Shown here one piece after another: positions 19,978 through 31,385 of a DNA stretch of 64,000 nt. Each line of letters starts with the position of its first letter. Positions within the stretch are counted from its first letter, which is position 1. The stretch lies in assembly GCA_036365515.1 (NCBI GenBank), contig CM070877.1:113662011-113726010 (forward strand). The letters run 5' to 3'. The stretch comes from Torymus aiolomorphi (lineage: Eukaryota > Arthropoda > Insecta > Hymenoptera > Torymidae). The notes under the pieces were generated by a model. It had not been told where the DNA came from. It searched no databases and saw only the letters and a program-made list of their open reading frames with translations. A program made the position numbers and the translations under genes.

Positions 19978-22602
19978 TTAAGTACAATCGTAATCTTTAA
20001 GGTAGGGAGGAGTATGCGTTACTCTACCTGACCTTGTACATATATTTGTATTTTGAGTATCATTATTTGTATTTACAACATTATTCTCGCTATTATGCAC
20101 GCATACATCATTCCTTTGAGGTTGCGCATTTTGTACGGGAATATTCTCACCGTGATTTACATTATCTTCAAAGTATACGCTTCTTTCGACAGATCTATTC
20201 TTAAAGCTATCATTATTACCTCTATAGGGGTAAATGTGTCGCGTGTTACGCTCTATAACATTGTCATTTTCTAATTTGATCTTGAATGATCTCGGCCTGT
20301 CATTTTGCTCTACAACTCTGCCTGGTTGTAAGGGCTTATTCATGTCTTTTATGACGTAGACTTTATCATGTACCTTTATCTCCTCTTTCTTTTCGTGAGC
20401 TTTTTTGTCATAAAATTTCTTTTGTTCATTTTGTCTATCCACAAGCTTATTTTTAATTTCCTTAAAATTTAGTCTTTTATTATTAACATTTCTTATCGTA
20501 ACTAATCCTCTGACTTTTCTATTGAACATAATCTCGTTTGGAGATTTAATATTTACATCAATAGGAGTATTTCTGTATTCTAATAATGCAAGGTTTGGAT
20601 CCTTTCCATCATCATCTACTTTTCTCAACATTCTTTTTATTGTTTGAATGTGGCGCTCAACCATGCCATTCGATTGAGGCCAATATGGACTAGAAGTCTC
20701 ATGTTTAAAATTTCAGTTATTAGCAAATTCTTTCATTAGATGATTATTAAATTGCGGACCATTGTCCGAGCAAACCACTAGCGGAATGCCAAATCTTGCA
20801 AAAATATTTTTTAATACATTTATTACACTATGAGCATCTGTAGAATTTAACTTAATCACTTCAACAAATTTACTAAAGTAATCTATGATCAACAAATATT
20901 CTGATCCTTTAAAATGGAAAAGATCCATACCAACCATTTGCCATGGTTCATTCGGAACTTCCCTTGGCATTAATGGTTCCTTAATTTTGGATTTTTTGTA
21001 TTTGTTACAAACGTGACAACTTTCTATTACATCTTCAATTTCTGTACTCATAAAAGGCCAATATAAAACTTTTCTAGCTCTCATTTTACATTTTTCAATT
21101 CCTAGATGATTATAGTGTAACTTTTCTAACATTTCTTTTCTTAAAGTTTTAGGAACTACAATTTTATTGCCTTTAAATACTAACCCTTCAATTACATTGA
21201 GTTCATCAGCGGCTCCATAATAAGGCTTGATGCAATCAGGCACTGATTTTTTATTATCTGGCCATCCAAAATTTATAAATTCAATTACCATTTGCAATTC
21301 ATTATCTTTTTTAGTCTCAGTTTGAAAATTTTCTTTCTTTTCTATTGTAATGGGAAAATTCTTTACTAAGCTATGTATATGTGCTTCTATTTCATTTTCA
21401 TAAAAATTATTTTCTTTTGTTTTTAAGTAATTTCTTGACAACGCATCAGCTAGGAAAAGTTCTTTACCTGGTTTATATTTGACCTCAATATCATATTTTT
21501 GGGTTACTAATTTCATTCTTTGTATTCTAGCTGGACATTGATCATAAGATTTTTTAAAGATGGTTTCTAAAGGTTTGTGGTCACTTTCAACTAGTACCCT
21601 TTTTCCATATATATACTGGTGAAATTTATTACATGCGAAAACTATCGCTAGGGCTTCTTTTTCAATTTGTGCATAACGTGTTTCCGTTTCTGTTAAGGCC
21701 CTGCTAGCATATGCTACTGGGAGGTTATCTTGTAACAAGACTGCTCCAAGACCTTTCTGTGAAGCATCTACGCTTAGAACTACCGGCTTATTGACATTAA
21801 AATATTTTAATGTAGGAGCATTTATAAGAATACTTTTTAGACTATCAAATTCTTTTTGTGCATTTGCATCCCAAATCCATTCAGCATTTCTTTTTGTTAA
21901 ATTTCTTAGTGTAGAATTTGCACTAGACAAATTGGGTACAAATCTCCCAACATATGCTAGCATGCCTAAAAATGTAGACAGCTCATCTTTGTTTACAGGA
22001 GGTTTCATTTCGACTATCGCTTTAACTTTTTCCGGGTCTGTTTTTATGCCCTTTTCTGAAAATATATGACCTACATATTTAACTTCTGTCTTTTTGAATT
22101 GACATTTCTTCAAATTGAAAGTCACATTTCTTTCACGTGCTCTATCTAACACGTTTTTTAACCGTGCGTCATGCTCTTGTTCTGTTCTTTCCCATACTAG
22201 AATATCATCTATTAAAATAACTACTCCCTCTAAATCACAAAAGATTTGGTCAAAACAGTTTTGAAACACTTCAGATGCAGGAGCGATTCCATATGGCATG
22301 ACCAAGAATCTAAATCTACCAAATGGAGTAATAAAAGTTACATACTCTGAACTTTTCTTAGTTAATTTTACTTGCCAGAATCCGCTTTCTGCATCTAAAG
22401 TGCTAAAGACTTTTGCTTCTGGCATTTGTGCGCACATTTCATCGAATGCCGGAATAACATGATGAGGTCTTTTTACATTGGCATTAAGATCTACGGGGTC
22501 TAAACATAACCTCATGCTTCCGTCTTTTTTCTGAGCAATTACAAGTGGATTTACCCATTCTGAGGGTTCACTTACTTTTTCAATAAATCCTAATTGTTCC
22601 AT
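19978..22602 (-). pseudogene. Ty3/gypsy RT-RNase H-integrase with one nonsense codon
   Basis: Open from 22602 down to a single in-frame TGA at 20715-20713, then open again to 19978. RT: KKDGSMRLCLDPVDLN, MPYGIAPASEVFQ and active site VVILIDDILVW. RNase H: VVLSVDASQKGLGAVLL. Integrase: zinc HYNHLGIEKC...CHVCNKY, catalytic Asp in VGMDLFHFKG and CSDNGPQFNN, Glu in NGMVERHIQTIK. The TGA falls just before SSPYWPQSNG and therefore removes the catalytic Glu; TGG to TGA is the likely change because Trp is common there. The C-terminus ends ICTRSGRVTHTPPYLKDY. Upstream continuity is broken by the LINE. Confidence 0.9.
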
Positions 22603-22666
22603 TCTTTTTAATTCTTTTTTTAGTAGTTAGTACTTTTTTTAGTAGTTTAGTTTTTAGTAAAAAAAG

Positions 22667-24153
22667 ATGGCGGGGCAGCATACAGCCCCCGCCGGTAAGC
22701 CGCCTGATAAATATTATAAGTGTCATTCTACTGCCAGATTTGGTGCGATAGTTTGTTTTTTTTGTGAGGATCCTTACCACTTTAGTTGTTTTGATAGATT
22801 GAAAAACACAAAAAGAATTGGTGAATTCTTGGCAGTATGCCCGAAGCATGCGCATCTGAAACTAACCTCAAATTTCAACGTGGATACCTTGAGTGACGAT
22901 GTAAAATTGATAATAGCGGAAATAAAAGCTACACGAAAAGAGGTAATACAAAAAGAAATACTAGATGAAATTGCAGCTGCCAATAGTACTAACGTTGAAG
23001 ACCCTCATAATGAAACAATCTTTGATAATAACACTGAACTGGAAAATTTAAAAATTGAAACAACTCTATTAAGAGAACTTAACAAGGAACTACAAGAGAA
23101 AAATTATTTACTCAGGGAACTTCTAAATGCTGAAAAAGAAAAAGTAAACTCAGAAGTAACAACTAACAAGAAAACGTATGCTGAAGCTACAATTAACAGT
23201 AAACCCTTAAAAAACGCATACCGAAAATAATTATTCAAATGAAAAATGAGGACGACGACATAAACAAAATTAAAAAAAGGGTTACCCACTATTTAACGAA
23301 AGAAAAAACAATCAAGACGAAAAGTTTACAGGTAAAAAATAACAAGGAAATCAACATTAACTGCCTTAACGAAGATAGTACCAATAAAGCAGCCAAAATT
23401 TTAAGTAGTAAAATGTCGGATAAGTGTAAAATAGGAACAGAAAGCATCTCTAAACCGAAAATAAAGGTGGTGGGTATAGACAATTTTGAAAATATGAATG
23501 ATGAAGAATTAGAAAGTGACATCAACACAAGAAATTTTAAAGACTGTGATGGAAAATGTGTAGTGTTAAGTACTTATAAAAATACCAAAAATAATACAAT
23601 AACAGCTATTATTGAAGTTCCTTCGGAGATATACAAGATAATAAGAGAATGTTATAATAATAAAATCTACGTAGGATATCAAAACTGTAAAATATATGAC
23701 TTAATAAATATCAAGCCATGTTACAAGTGTGGACGTTTTGGACATAATTTAAATAAGTGCTCTAATGACTTAACATGTTTAAAATGTGCAGGATCTCATA
23801 TATCAGCACAATGTCAAATAAAAGATAATTTCACATGTGTAAATTGTTTCTACAGCAACACTAAATATAAAACGAATTTTGAGGTTAACCACATGGCGAA
23901 TGACAGTGAGAAATGCAAAATCTTAAAAGGTAAAATCAACCGAGATATAGATATGACAGATTACCCAGTGAGGCCTTATGTACCCAGACTCATCGGTAAA
24001 GTAGAAAACATCAAAATTACAACTAATCAAACACAGCCACATACTGTTACTGCAATGTCAATGAGTCAATCTGTTTTATCCATTGCCCCCTTGGGCTTGC
24101 AGTCTTCAAGAGAATCGTTAAATGATAATGGATCAAGTCCAGCAAGACATTGA
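22667..24153 (+). pseudogene. LINE ORF1: PHD-like finger, coiled coil, CCHC knuckles; one frameshift
   Basis: ATG 22667 opens 187 codons: a Cys/His cluster (YKCHSTARFGAIVCFFCEDPYHFSCF...CPKH) of PHD/zinc type, then a coiled coil (LENLKIETTLLRELNKELQEKNYLLRE). The frame changes near 23205-23225 and the second frame runs to 24153, with a charged region and knuckles CYKCGRFGHNLNKC and CLKCAGSHISAQC, then CVNC. Role in the family: nucleic-acid-binding chaperone of the LINE RNP. It overlaps the ORF2 start by about 30 bp. Confidence 0.8.
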
Positions 24154-27000
24154 AAACTTCTTACAACGTGAATGTAGCTGCGCTAACATGCAGACTCTCA
24201 ACAATAATCTAACAGGCCAAAATAATCTAATTATGTATGTAAATATAAGAAGCATAAATGCTAATCTAAAAAATCTAGAAATTATTATTGAGAGTCTGTA
24301 TGTTAAACCATGTGTAATTGTTTGTACAGAGACTAGAAAACTGGAAAACTATAAACAATATCAATTACCTAATTACAAAATTTTTTATAATAATAGTAGA
24401 ATTAACCAAAACGACGGGGTTCTTGTATATATAAATAGTAAAATATTTGAAGACACAGAAACAATAGTAATTGATAGAGTTAGTTTTCTATGTTCCAGAA
24501 TTAGACTAAAAAATAAAGATGAGTTAATAATCTCGGCTGTCTACAGATGCCATGACATCTCGAAAACAGAATTTATTTTGAGTGTAAAAAAATACATTAT
24601 GAATTATATAAACAGTAAAAATCATTGGTTAATCGGAGACTTCAATATTAATATAATGAGCAAATCTCTTGATAGTGTATATGACATGACTTTAAGCCAA
24701 GATTTTTTGAATCATCTTTTAGAACATGAGTATACCCCATGTTTCCTTGGAGTCACACGACCAGACCCAGAAAATATCTTCGGGGGTTCATGTATCGATA
24801 ATATGTATCTAAAAAGTAAAAATCTAACAACAAAAGCCTACAAAATAACTACTCCATTTACTGATCACTACCCTTTGTTTTTAACTTTCGATCATATAAT
24901 ACATAGCGACTCAAGAAAGCAGAACAATAAAACCATAAATTATAAAAAACTAATTAACGTAGCTAGAAGCATAGACTGGAATTCGATTTTGACTATACAA
25001 AATCCTAACTCTGCCTCAGAGTTATTAGTTGAACTAGAGAATGGATGTGTTGAGAAGGCAACTTTTTCACAAAAACAAAATAAACAAAAAAATATGATCC
25101 CTAGAAAGATATGGATCACAAACGCAATTATAATATCATGTAAAACTAAAGAAACTTTATATAACATTTTTAAAAGAAACCCAACTAGTGAATCCGCAAA
25201 AAAAGAATACAGGGACTATTGTAAAATATTAGATAAGATTATTAAAGATGCCAAACACAAATTTGACTTCGAAACGTTTAAAAAATGTGACAACAATCCT
25301 AGACAACTGTGGAACTTAATAAATAAGAAATTAGGAAAAAACAAAGTGCAATCAAATAATATAACTAATATTTACGATCAAGACAATAAAAAAATAGAAG
25401 ATCAAAGGGAAATTGCTAATGTTATGAATAAGTATTTTTGTGAAGTAGGATCTGAAGTAAGTAAAAAAATTATACAACCTACAAATAAAAGATTGAATAT
25501 GCCTAAACCAAATAACAAATCAATGTTTTTAGAACCCGCTAATGCACTTGAAATAAATACAATTATACGTAACATGAAAAACAAAGCTGGAGGTGTAGAT
25601 AATATAAATACAAAAATTTTAAAGACGTTAGCAAACTACATAATTATTCCTTTAGAACATATATACAACTTGAGTATTGAAAAGTCTATCTGGCCAGATA
25701 ATCTCAAAAGTGCCGAAGTTGTCCCTATCCACAAAGCTGGAAGCAAATCATGCATTTCTAACTACAGACCAATATCTCTAATATCCAATATTGCCAAAAT
25801 TTTTGAAAAAATACTTTATAACAGACTTTATACTTTTTTGGAAAAACATCAAATACTTTCTGAACACCAATATGGCTTTGTTAAAAACAAAGGTACGGCG
25901 GATGCACTTAACTACATAACACATAAAATCTATCAAAATCTAGATAAAAGCAAACGTATTATTGCTACTTTTTTAGATCTGGCAAAAGCGTTCGATACTG
26001 TTAACCATGACATATTACTTAGCAAATTAGAACGTTATGGAATAAGAGGAAAGGTCTTACTTTTGTTCAAAAGCTATCTCTCCGATAGACAACAAAAAGT
26101 TCTAATACAAAACCAAATAAGTGAATACAAATATGTATCTTGTGGGGTGCCACAGGGAACAATATTAGGACCGATACTTTTTATATTATATGTAAACGAT
26201 CTATTGAGAGATATGCCGGAAGGGTCTATTTTGTCCTACGCTGATGACACTGTCATCATTTCTAGTGAAGACACGTGGTCAATGGCGCAGGATAGAATAA
26301 ACAAACTACTAGATCAAGCGGCGGAATGGCTTGCTTTAAATAAGCTATCCCTAAATATACAAAAAACTAAGTTTATAACTTTCGGTAACTATCGTGATAG
26401 TGTCCCAATTAATGTAAATATAAATATACAAAATCAGCAAATAACTAGAACAGAATGTTACAAGTACTTGGGATTAATTTTCGACTTTAATATGAAATGG
26501 GATAGTCACATTAAATATTTAATTAACAGAACAAAATATTTAATATTTATACTCGCAAAGCTAAGAAAAATTATGGATACAAACACATTGATGATTATTT
26601 ATTACTCCTTCTTTCATAATGTTATAAACTATGGCATCATTGCTTGGGGGGTGCTTGTAGAACAGAAATTAAAATAATACAACAAATCCAAAATAAATTG
26701 CTCAAAATCATTGCCAAAAATAAATTCCAGGTGCACAACACTCCGCTAAAAATAGAACAAATGTTCACTCTAGAATCCTTATGCTATCATTATAATAATC
26801 TAAAAGATGCTTTTCTTACAATAAAACGCAATACTAGAAAAAAATCACTACAACTACCTAAAATGACCAAAGCTATTAGTGATAAAGATAGTCTGGTAGA
26901 AGCTATGAGGGTATTTAACGAATTGCCTAATGATCTCAAAATTTTAAATTATAAGAAGAGTACAATTAAGTACAAATTAAAACAAAAGCTCTTTCGATAA
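24122..27000 (+). pseudogene. LINE ORF2: AP-endonuclease and reverse transcriptase; one frameshift
   Basis: Starts ATG 24122 or 24128. Endonuclease motifs: MYVNIRSINANL, VCTETRKL, WLIGDFNIN, TTPFTDHYPL. RT motifs: KSAEVVPIHKAG, NYRPISLIS, ATFLDLAKAFDTVNHDIL, GVPQGTILGPILFILYVND and the active site SYADDTVI. The frame breaks at the G6 run (26645-26650); the remaining 115 codons to 27000 (IIQQIQNKLLKIIAKNKF...) are the usual CR1/L2 C-terminus. All catalytic motifs are intact, so only the extreme C-terminus is lost. Length about 950 codons, typical. Confidence 0.88.
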
Positions 27001-27303
27001 TAACATTTAATTGTAACATTACGCACAACTTCATATCATTTTCACTGTTTACTTTTGGAAAAATGAAGATTATAATATTACGTTTTGGCGGATTTTATTT
27101 ATAGAATATATAAATTGTTAAATGAAATAAAGTTTTTGAAAATGTTTATGTTACTCGAATGAGTAATCTGTTAGTTTTAAGTTATAGATATAGTATTAGT
27201 TGTATGCAACCAGACTATTGTACAGGTAACAATGTTTACCTCTAATAGATTTTACTTTGTAAACTGCATTGTAACTTTTCTGGTTAAATAAATAAATAAA
27301 AAT

Positions 27304-28437
27304 AGTTCGAGTTGCGCTATCGGAACTCTCCTACAAGCCGCAATGCTGCCTTTTGCGCCCTTTTCTAATTTAATATCATATTCAAAATCTTTAATTATTC
27401 CTATGTTTTCAAAAACGTCTTTATAATCTTTTATAATTTGTTTTTCATTTAACTCAACTATTGATTCAACTCGTTTTATTAAATTTAATTCAAGCAAAGT
27501 TGGTAAACCTATAACTGTAGGGTGATTATTTTTATCTCCTTTTACAATTACGAACTCGATTAGTTTTTTGTTTCGATTATTAAATTTACAATTTAATTTG
27601 CAAGTACCTATTACTTGAATATTGCTGCCTCCATAGCTTGAAAGTACAGTTTTTGGTTTGTCTAATTTAATTTTGTCTTTCACGCTATTAAATTCGTATG
27701 ACGACATTACGTTACAATGAGCACCCGAATATAATTTAACAGGAATTTTGTATTTTTTATTTACGTTTATCATTTCTGTCCATTCATACGTATGTGTGTT
27801 TTTACTTACAGAATAAATCAAGAAAGAGTCTACATTATCTTCCTGTATTTCATTTACATCTGGTTTCCTGCATACGCTTGCGAAATGGTTGATACCTTTG
27901 CATTTGTTGCATGTCTTCCCGTAGGCCGGACACTGTCTTGGCGCGTGCTGCCTGCCGCATCGTGTACAGTTGCCGCCGCCTTGTTGTCGTCCTTGTCGCT
28001 CTCTCTGGAAGCCGCCGCTGCGTGCCGCTTGCGTGTTCTTCCTGGAATCAGCCGACCGTTGCGTGTTGTTGCCTTTTCCCTTGAAGTCTTTGTTTTGTTT
28101 TTGATTATTTTGTTTTAATCTCACTTCTTGAATTTGTTTTTCATCCTCATTTATGGTTTTCATCTGAATTCTTGCTAGTTCCGCAGCCCTGCATATTTTT
28201 TCGCATTTTTCTAAATTTAAATTTTCTTCGCGCAATAAGCGGTTCCTTACTTCTGCATCTCGGATGTCACAGACAATTCTATCCCTTATTAGGCTGTCTT
28301 GCAGGTTGCCAACGTTACATGTTGCACTAAGCTTCTTTAATTCTGTTAGGTAGTTTGCGAACGTTTCGCCACTTTGTTGCGAGCGTGTGTTAAATATATG
28401 TCTCTCCACTGTTTCATTTGCACTAGTGGAAAAGGTG
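27304..28437 (-). pseudogene. Ty3/gypsy gag-protease fragment with mutated protease active site
   Basis: The minus-strand frame begins inside gag (VERHIFNTRSQQSGETFANY) and lacks the N-terminus. Two zinc knuckles are visible (CTRCGRQHAPRQC and CNKCKGINHFASVC). The retropepsin motif reads KLYSGAHCNVMS: Tyr stands where the catalytic Asp of D-S/T-G belongs (codon TAT). It ends at VPIAQLE, directly at the LINE insertion (27303). The missing start, dead protease and LINE make it non-functional. Confidence 0.85.
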
Positions 28438-28474
28438 GCTCAGTCTATAAAGCTTTGGCCGTGACCACCCAGCG

Positions 28475-28545
28475 GCAAGTATCTGATGACGGCTACTAGA
28501 TCATCACTGATGAGTCCAATCTAGTAGCCTGGACGAAACACTTCG
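28475..28545 (+). ncRNA. Hammerhead ribozyme, type III, with loop I-loop II pseudoknot
   Basis: Core CTGATGA (28507-28513), stem II GTCC/GGAC (28514-28517, 28531-28534), GAA-A (28535-28538). Stem I is TGATGA (28484-28489) with TCATCA (28501-28506). Stem III is AAGTAT (28477-28482) with ACACTT (28538-28543), one A-C mismatch. The cleavage site would follow C28483 in the AUC triplet. Loop I GGCTACTAGA (28491-28500) is exactly complementary to loop II TCTAGTAGCC (28520-28529). All core residues fit the consensus. Host element unknown: it lies between the truncated gypsy gag and the R1-like LINE tail. Confidence 0.75.
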
Positions 28546-28742
28546 ATTGATTTCTTTGACTACAATAAGATATTAACTTATTGTTTTTCGTAATTTTGAC
28601 AATTTTTTTCATTGGGCCTTTAATTAAAAAGGACACTCGCGAAAAACTTGCCCGTATTACCCATTAGCAGCATTACTTACATGAAATCTTGATCGGGCAT
28701 TAGCTTCATAAATTTATATTACTTTAATATAATAGTATTATT
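28546..28742. other. AT-rich spacer between ribozyme and LINE tail
   Basis: No gene. Might include the rest of the element that carries the ribozyme. Confidence 0.4.
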
Positions 28743-31005
28743 ATTATTATTTTTTTTTCCGAGGTACTAGGTGAATCTTCCGGGGCGCCCGTCCTTGCTT
28801 TGGAGGTGGAGCAAGAAGGGAGGCCCACTAAGATCATCACAGAGTAGCCGGCTCCGTGGTGTGAGGGATTTCTACCCCCTAAACACCCAAAACCTATCCC
28901 CACGGCAGCCTCGACCCGGAACTGCTTTCGCATTACTTCAGGCCGGGCCGCAGCCCTACCGCCCCAGGGGCGTCATCCGTCCTTCCTACGTTCTCTCTTT
29001 CTACAATGCCCTATCTAATCTATTAAGCATCCGTCTCGTTTTTTCGGGCGCAGTATCCCTTGGATGACGGTATTTATCGCGTCCCATCGGCCTTACCCTG
29101 AAAGCATGCATTCGATCACCACGTCGGGCGAGAGTCGCCCTACCATCATCTCCAATCGTTGTCTTTCCGCGGCCCACCTATTACATGCGAAAAAGGTGTG
29201 TTCCGCGTCATCCCTCTCGTGCCCGCAGTATTTACATTTCGGCGTATTTATTTTAACTAATTTAAATAGGTAATATCGAAAGTATCCATGTCCTCTTAGG
29301 AACTGCGTAAGGTAAAAGTTAACCTCTCCGTACTTCCGTCCCAGCCACCTTGTTATGTCTTGAATAAATAGGTAGGTCCATCTACCCTTCGTCCCCGCTC
29401 TCCACCTCTCATGCCAAGTTTGTAGCGTCTGGCGGCGGGCTTCGCCCTCCGCGTCTGCCCGTCCTACTTCTGCACTCCTATCGTAGATCTGCTTTCGTTC
29501 CTGTGCGAGCAGGTCGATCGGAATCATACCAGCTATCATCGCCACCGCCTCTTCCGACACCATCCGATACGCGCATGCAACTCTCACCGCACCTCGCCGC
29601 TGCACCGCCACCATTCTCTTCCTGTACTTGATAACTTCCAAGGCATCAGCCCAAATCTCCGCTCCATAGAGGAGTATAGAGCTGGTCGTCGCCATGAGGA
29701 GTCTTCTCTTGGATGTCCGCGGGCCTCCAACGTTGCGTATTAACCTACTTAGCGCCGCTATACGTGCTTCTGCCTTTGCCGTTACTTCCCTGATGTGGGG
29801 CCAAAAGCAAAGCTTTGAGTTCAGGGTGACCCCTAGATACTTCGCAGTCGGCCTCGTAGTTACTAACTCGGATCCTACGTACATCGGTAGTATCGTAGGG
29901 ATCTCTTTACGTGTCAATAGTACTACCTCGGTTTTCGCCAGCGCGAGACTGAGCCCGTGCTTCGTCATCCACCTAGTCACTCGTTTCATTACCTGGCACA
30001 AGATAAGTTGTGCCAAGTCCGCGTTCCGTGCTTCTACCACCACCAGGCGCAGCAAACCGTCGTACGACGCGATCCAAAAATCGGGGCCCAACAGTGATCC
30101 CTGTGCAATGCCTGCCGTAATTTCCCTAACTACCGTCACTTCGCGCGATCCCGGAAGTAGTCCTCTGCTACGCGTAGTATGTAGGATGGGTCGTAGCGCT
30201 CCCCATACTCCGTTCGCAGCAGCTCCATACGATTAACCCATGAGCCATGCGCTATTCCTATGGACTCCATGTAATAATCGCATGAGCTGTTGGGAATTTC
30301 GTATGGAGAGCCGCGTTGGAACCATAGTAACGCGCTTCGTGCAATATTCGCAACTTTTTTCTCACCGTGCGGTGGCTTCATTACCCCTATTCTACGAGTT
30401 ACGATTTTGTAGCCTAGTCCCCATGGGTCGGAGTTAACTTCGTCGCACACCTCTTTCCAGCAACGTCGCTTACTAGACTTAATCGCGAGCCTTAGTCTTT
30501 TCTGTGCTTGTTTAAATTCAGCGTTAAAAACGGTGGCCCCGCGTCGTTCTCGTGCACGCTGTGCCCGTCCACGAAGCCTCAAGCATACCCTACGTAACTC
30601 CGCGATCTCCTCCGTCCACCAGTACGCTGGTTGGCGGCAGTTTCTATTTACGCTTCGCGGCATAGAGGCATCGCATGCTCTTACTATAGCTGACGTTGTC
30701 CTGGTCACCTGGGCTTCCGCACGCTTCCGGCCTGATAAATCATTTTCGTCGGATCTTTGTGGTACACTTAGCACTTCTACTAGCCGATCCACGTTTAATC
30801 GATGGGCGTTCCACCGCGGTAATGGTCTGCTCGCTTGGAGTACGCCCATCCTATCTAAAACCGTAAACGTGATGTACTGGTGATCACTGCCTGACTCTTC
30901 CCCCAAGACCTGCCAGTTACTAATCCTCGGTACGAGTTGCTCAGATGCGAAAGTGACGTCTGGTATGGATTCGCCGACCCCGGGGCGTCGATAGGTAGCA
31001 GGGTT
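28743..31005 (-). mobile_element. R1-like LINE, 3' part
   Basis: Minus strand: ORF2 C-terminal half and 3' UTR, ending in poly(A) and (AAT)n (28735-28758 on the plus strand reads (ATT)n then T9). The 5' side stops in the endonuclease domain at about 31005, where an inverted minisatellite begins. A related 5' part lies at 36690-38758. Confidence 0.8.
29093..31005 (-). pseudogene. R1-like LINE ORF2 fragment, RT domain largely deleted
   Basis: Starts within the endonuclease (TYRRPGVGESIPDVTFASEQ, GSDHQYITF), passes a linker (WWTEEIAELRRVCLRLRGRA, FRDRAK) and at about 30136 jumps, with a frame change, to the end of RT motif 4 (GIAQGSLLGPDFWIASYDG). RT motifs 1-3 are missing and no YADD active site is seen: a deletion of several hundred bases. 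The C-terminus is complete with a CCHC finger (CKYCGHERDDAEHTFFAC) typical of R1-clade LINEs, and a stop at 29093. Confidence 0.82.
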
Positions 31006-31016
31006 GCAGATTTTGC

Positions 31017-31323
31017 ACTTCTTGCATCCTGAAGTCCGGAAGTGCAACGCGTTTTCGGACTTGATCGGAGCCAATTCGGAAAACACGTCGGAATTTCTGA
31101 CTTGGTGGGAGTCAATTCCGGAAGCACGTCGGACTTTCGGACTTGATGGGAGTCAATTCCGAAAACACGTCGGAATTTCGGATTTCACTGCTTTCAAGTC
31201 CAAAATTCCGACGTGTTTTCGGAATTGACTCCCATCAAGTCCAAAATTCCGACGTATTTTCGGAATTGACTCCAATCAAGTCCGAAAATACGTTGCACTT
31301 CCGGACTTCAGGATGCAAGAAGT
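31017..31323. repeat. Inverted repeat built from a 65-bp minisatellite
   Basis: Arms start CACTTCTTGCATCCTGAAGT and end with the complement. Within each arm a unit like CGGACTTGATGGGAGTCAAT followed by TCCGAAAACACGTCGGAATT is repeated about twice. Centre near 31170-31185. Frames through it are spurious. Confidence 0.8.
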
Positions 31324-31385
31324 CCAAATTCCGAATAATTTTTTTTTTTCAGACATTTGTCGAGCATTAATTTAATTAAATATCA

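Larger units (their letters stand above)
22624..27303 (+). mobile_element. CR1/L2-group LINE inserted in the gypsy element
   Basis: Two-ORF non-LTR retrotransposon with the 3' tail TAAATAAATAAATAAAAAT (27285-27303). ORF2 has endonuclease and RT but no RNase H, as in CR1/L2. The 5' boundary is placed near 22624, where gypsy homology ends; the target duplication could not be delimited because the left flank is T-rich. Confidence 0.82.
19761..28437 (-). mobile_element. Ty3/gypsy retrotransposon, 5' truncated, split by a LINE
   Basis: Minus strand: gag-protease (28437-27304), then RT-RNase H-integrase (22602-19978), polypurine tract and a 3' LTR. The 5' LTR and the start of gag are missing: homology stops at about 28437. 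A plus-strand LINE (about 22624-27303) sits between gag-pro and RT. Confidence 0.85.

Noticed and set aside
28491..28529. Simple 10-11 bp hairpin GGCTACTAGAT/ATCTAGTAGCC
   Set aside because: The same bases are better explained as the loop I-loop II pseudoknot because the surrounding core matches the hammerhead consensus at every key position. The hairpin remains a possible competing fold.
29694..30236. Plus-strand 180-aa frame in the R1-like LINE
   Set aside because: Antisense to ORF2, which carries the recognisable RT C-terminus.
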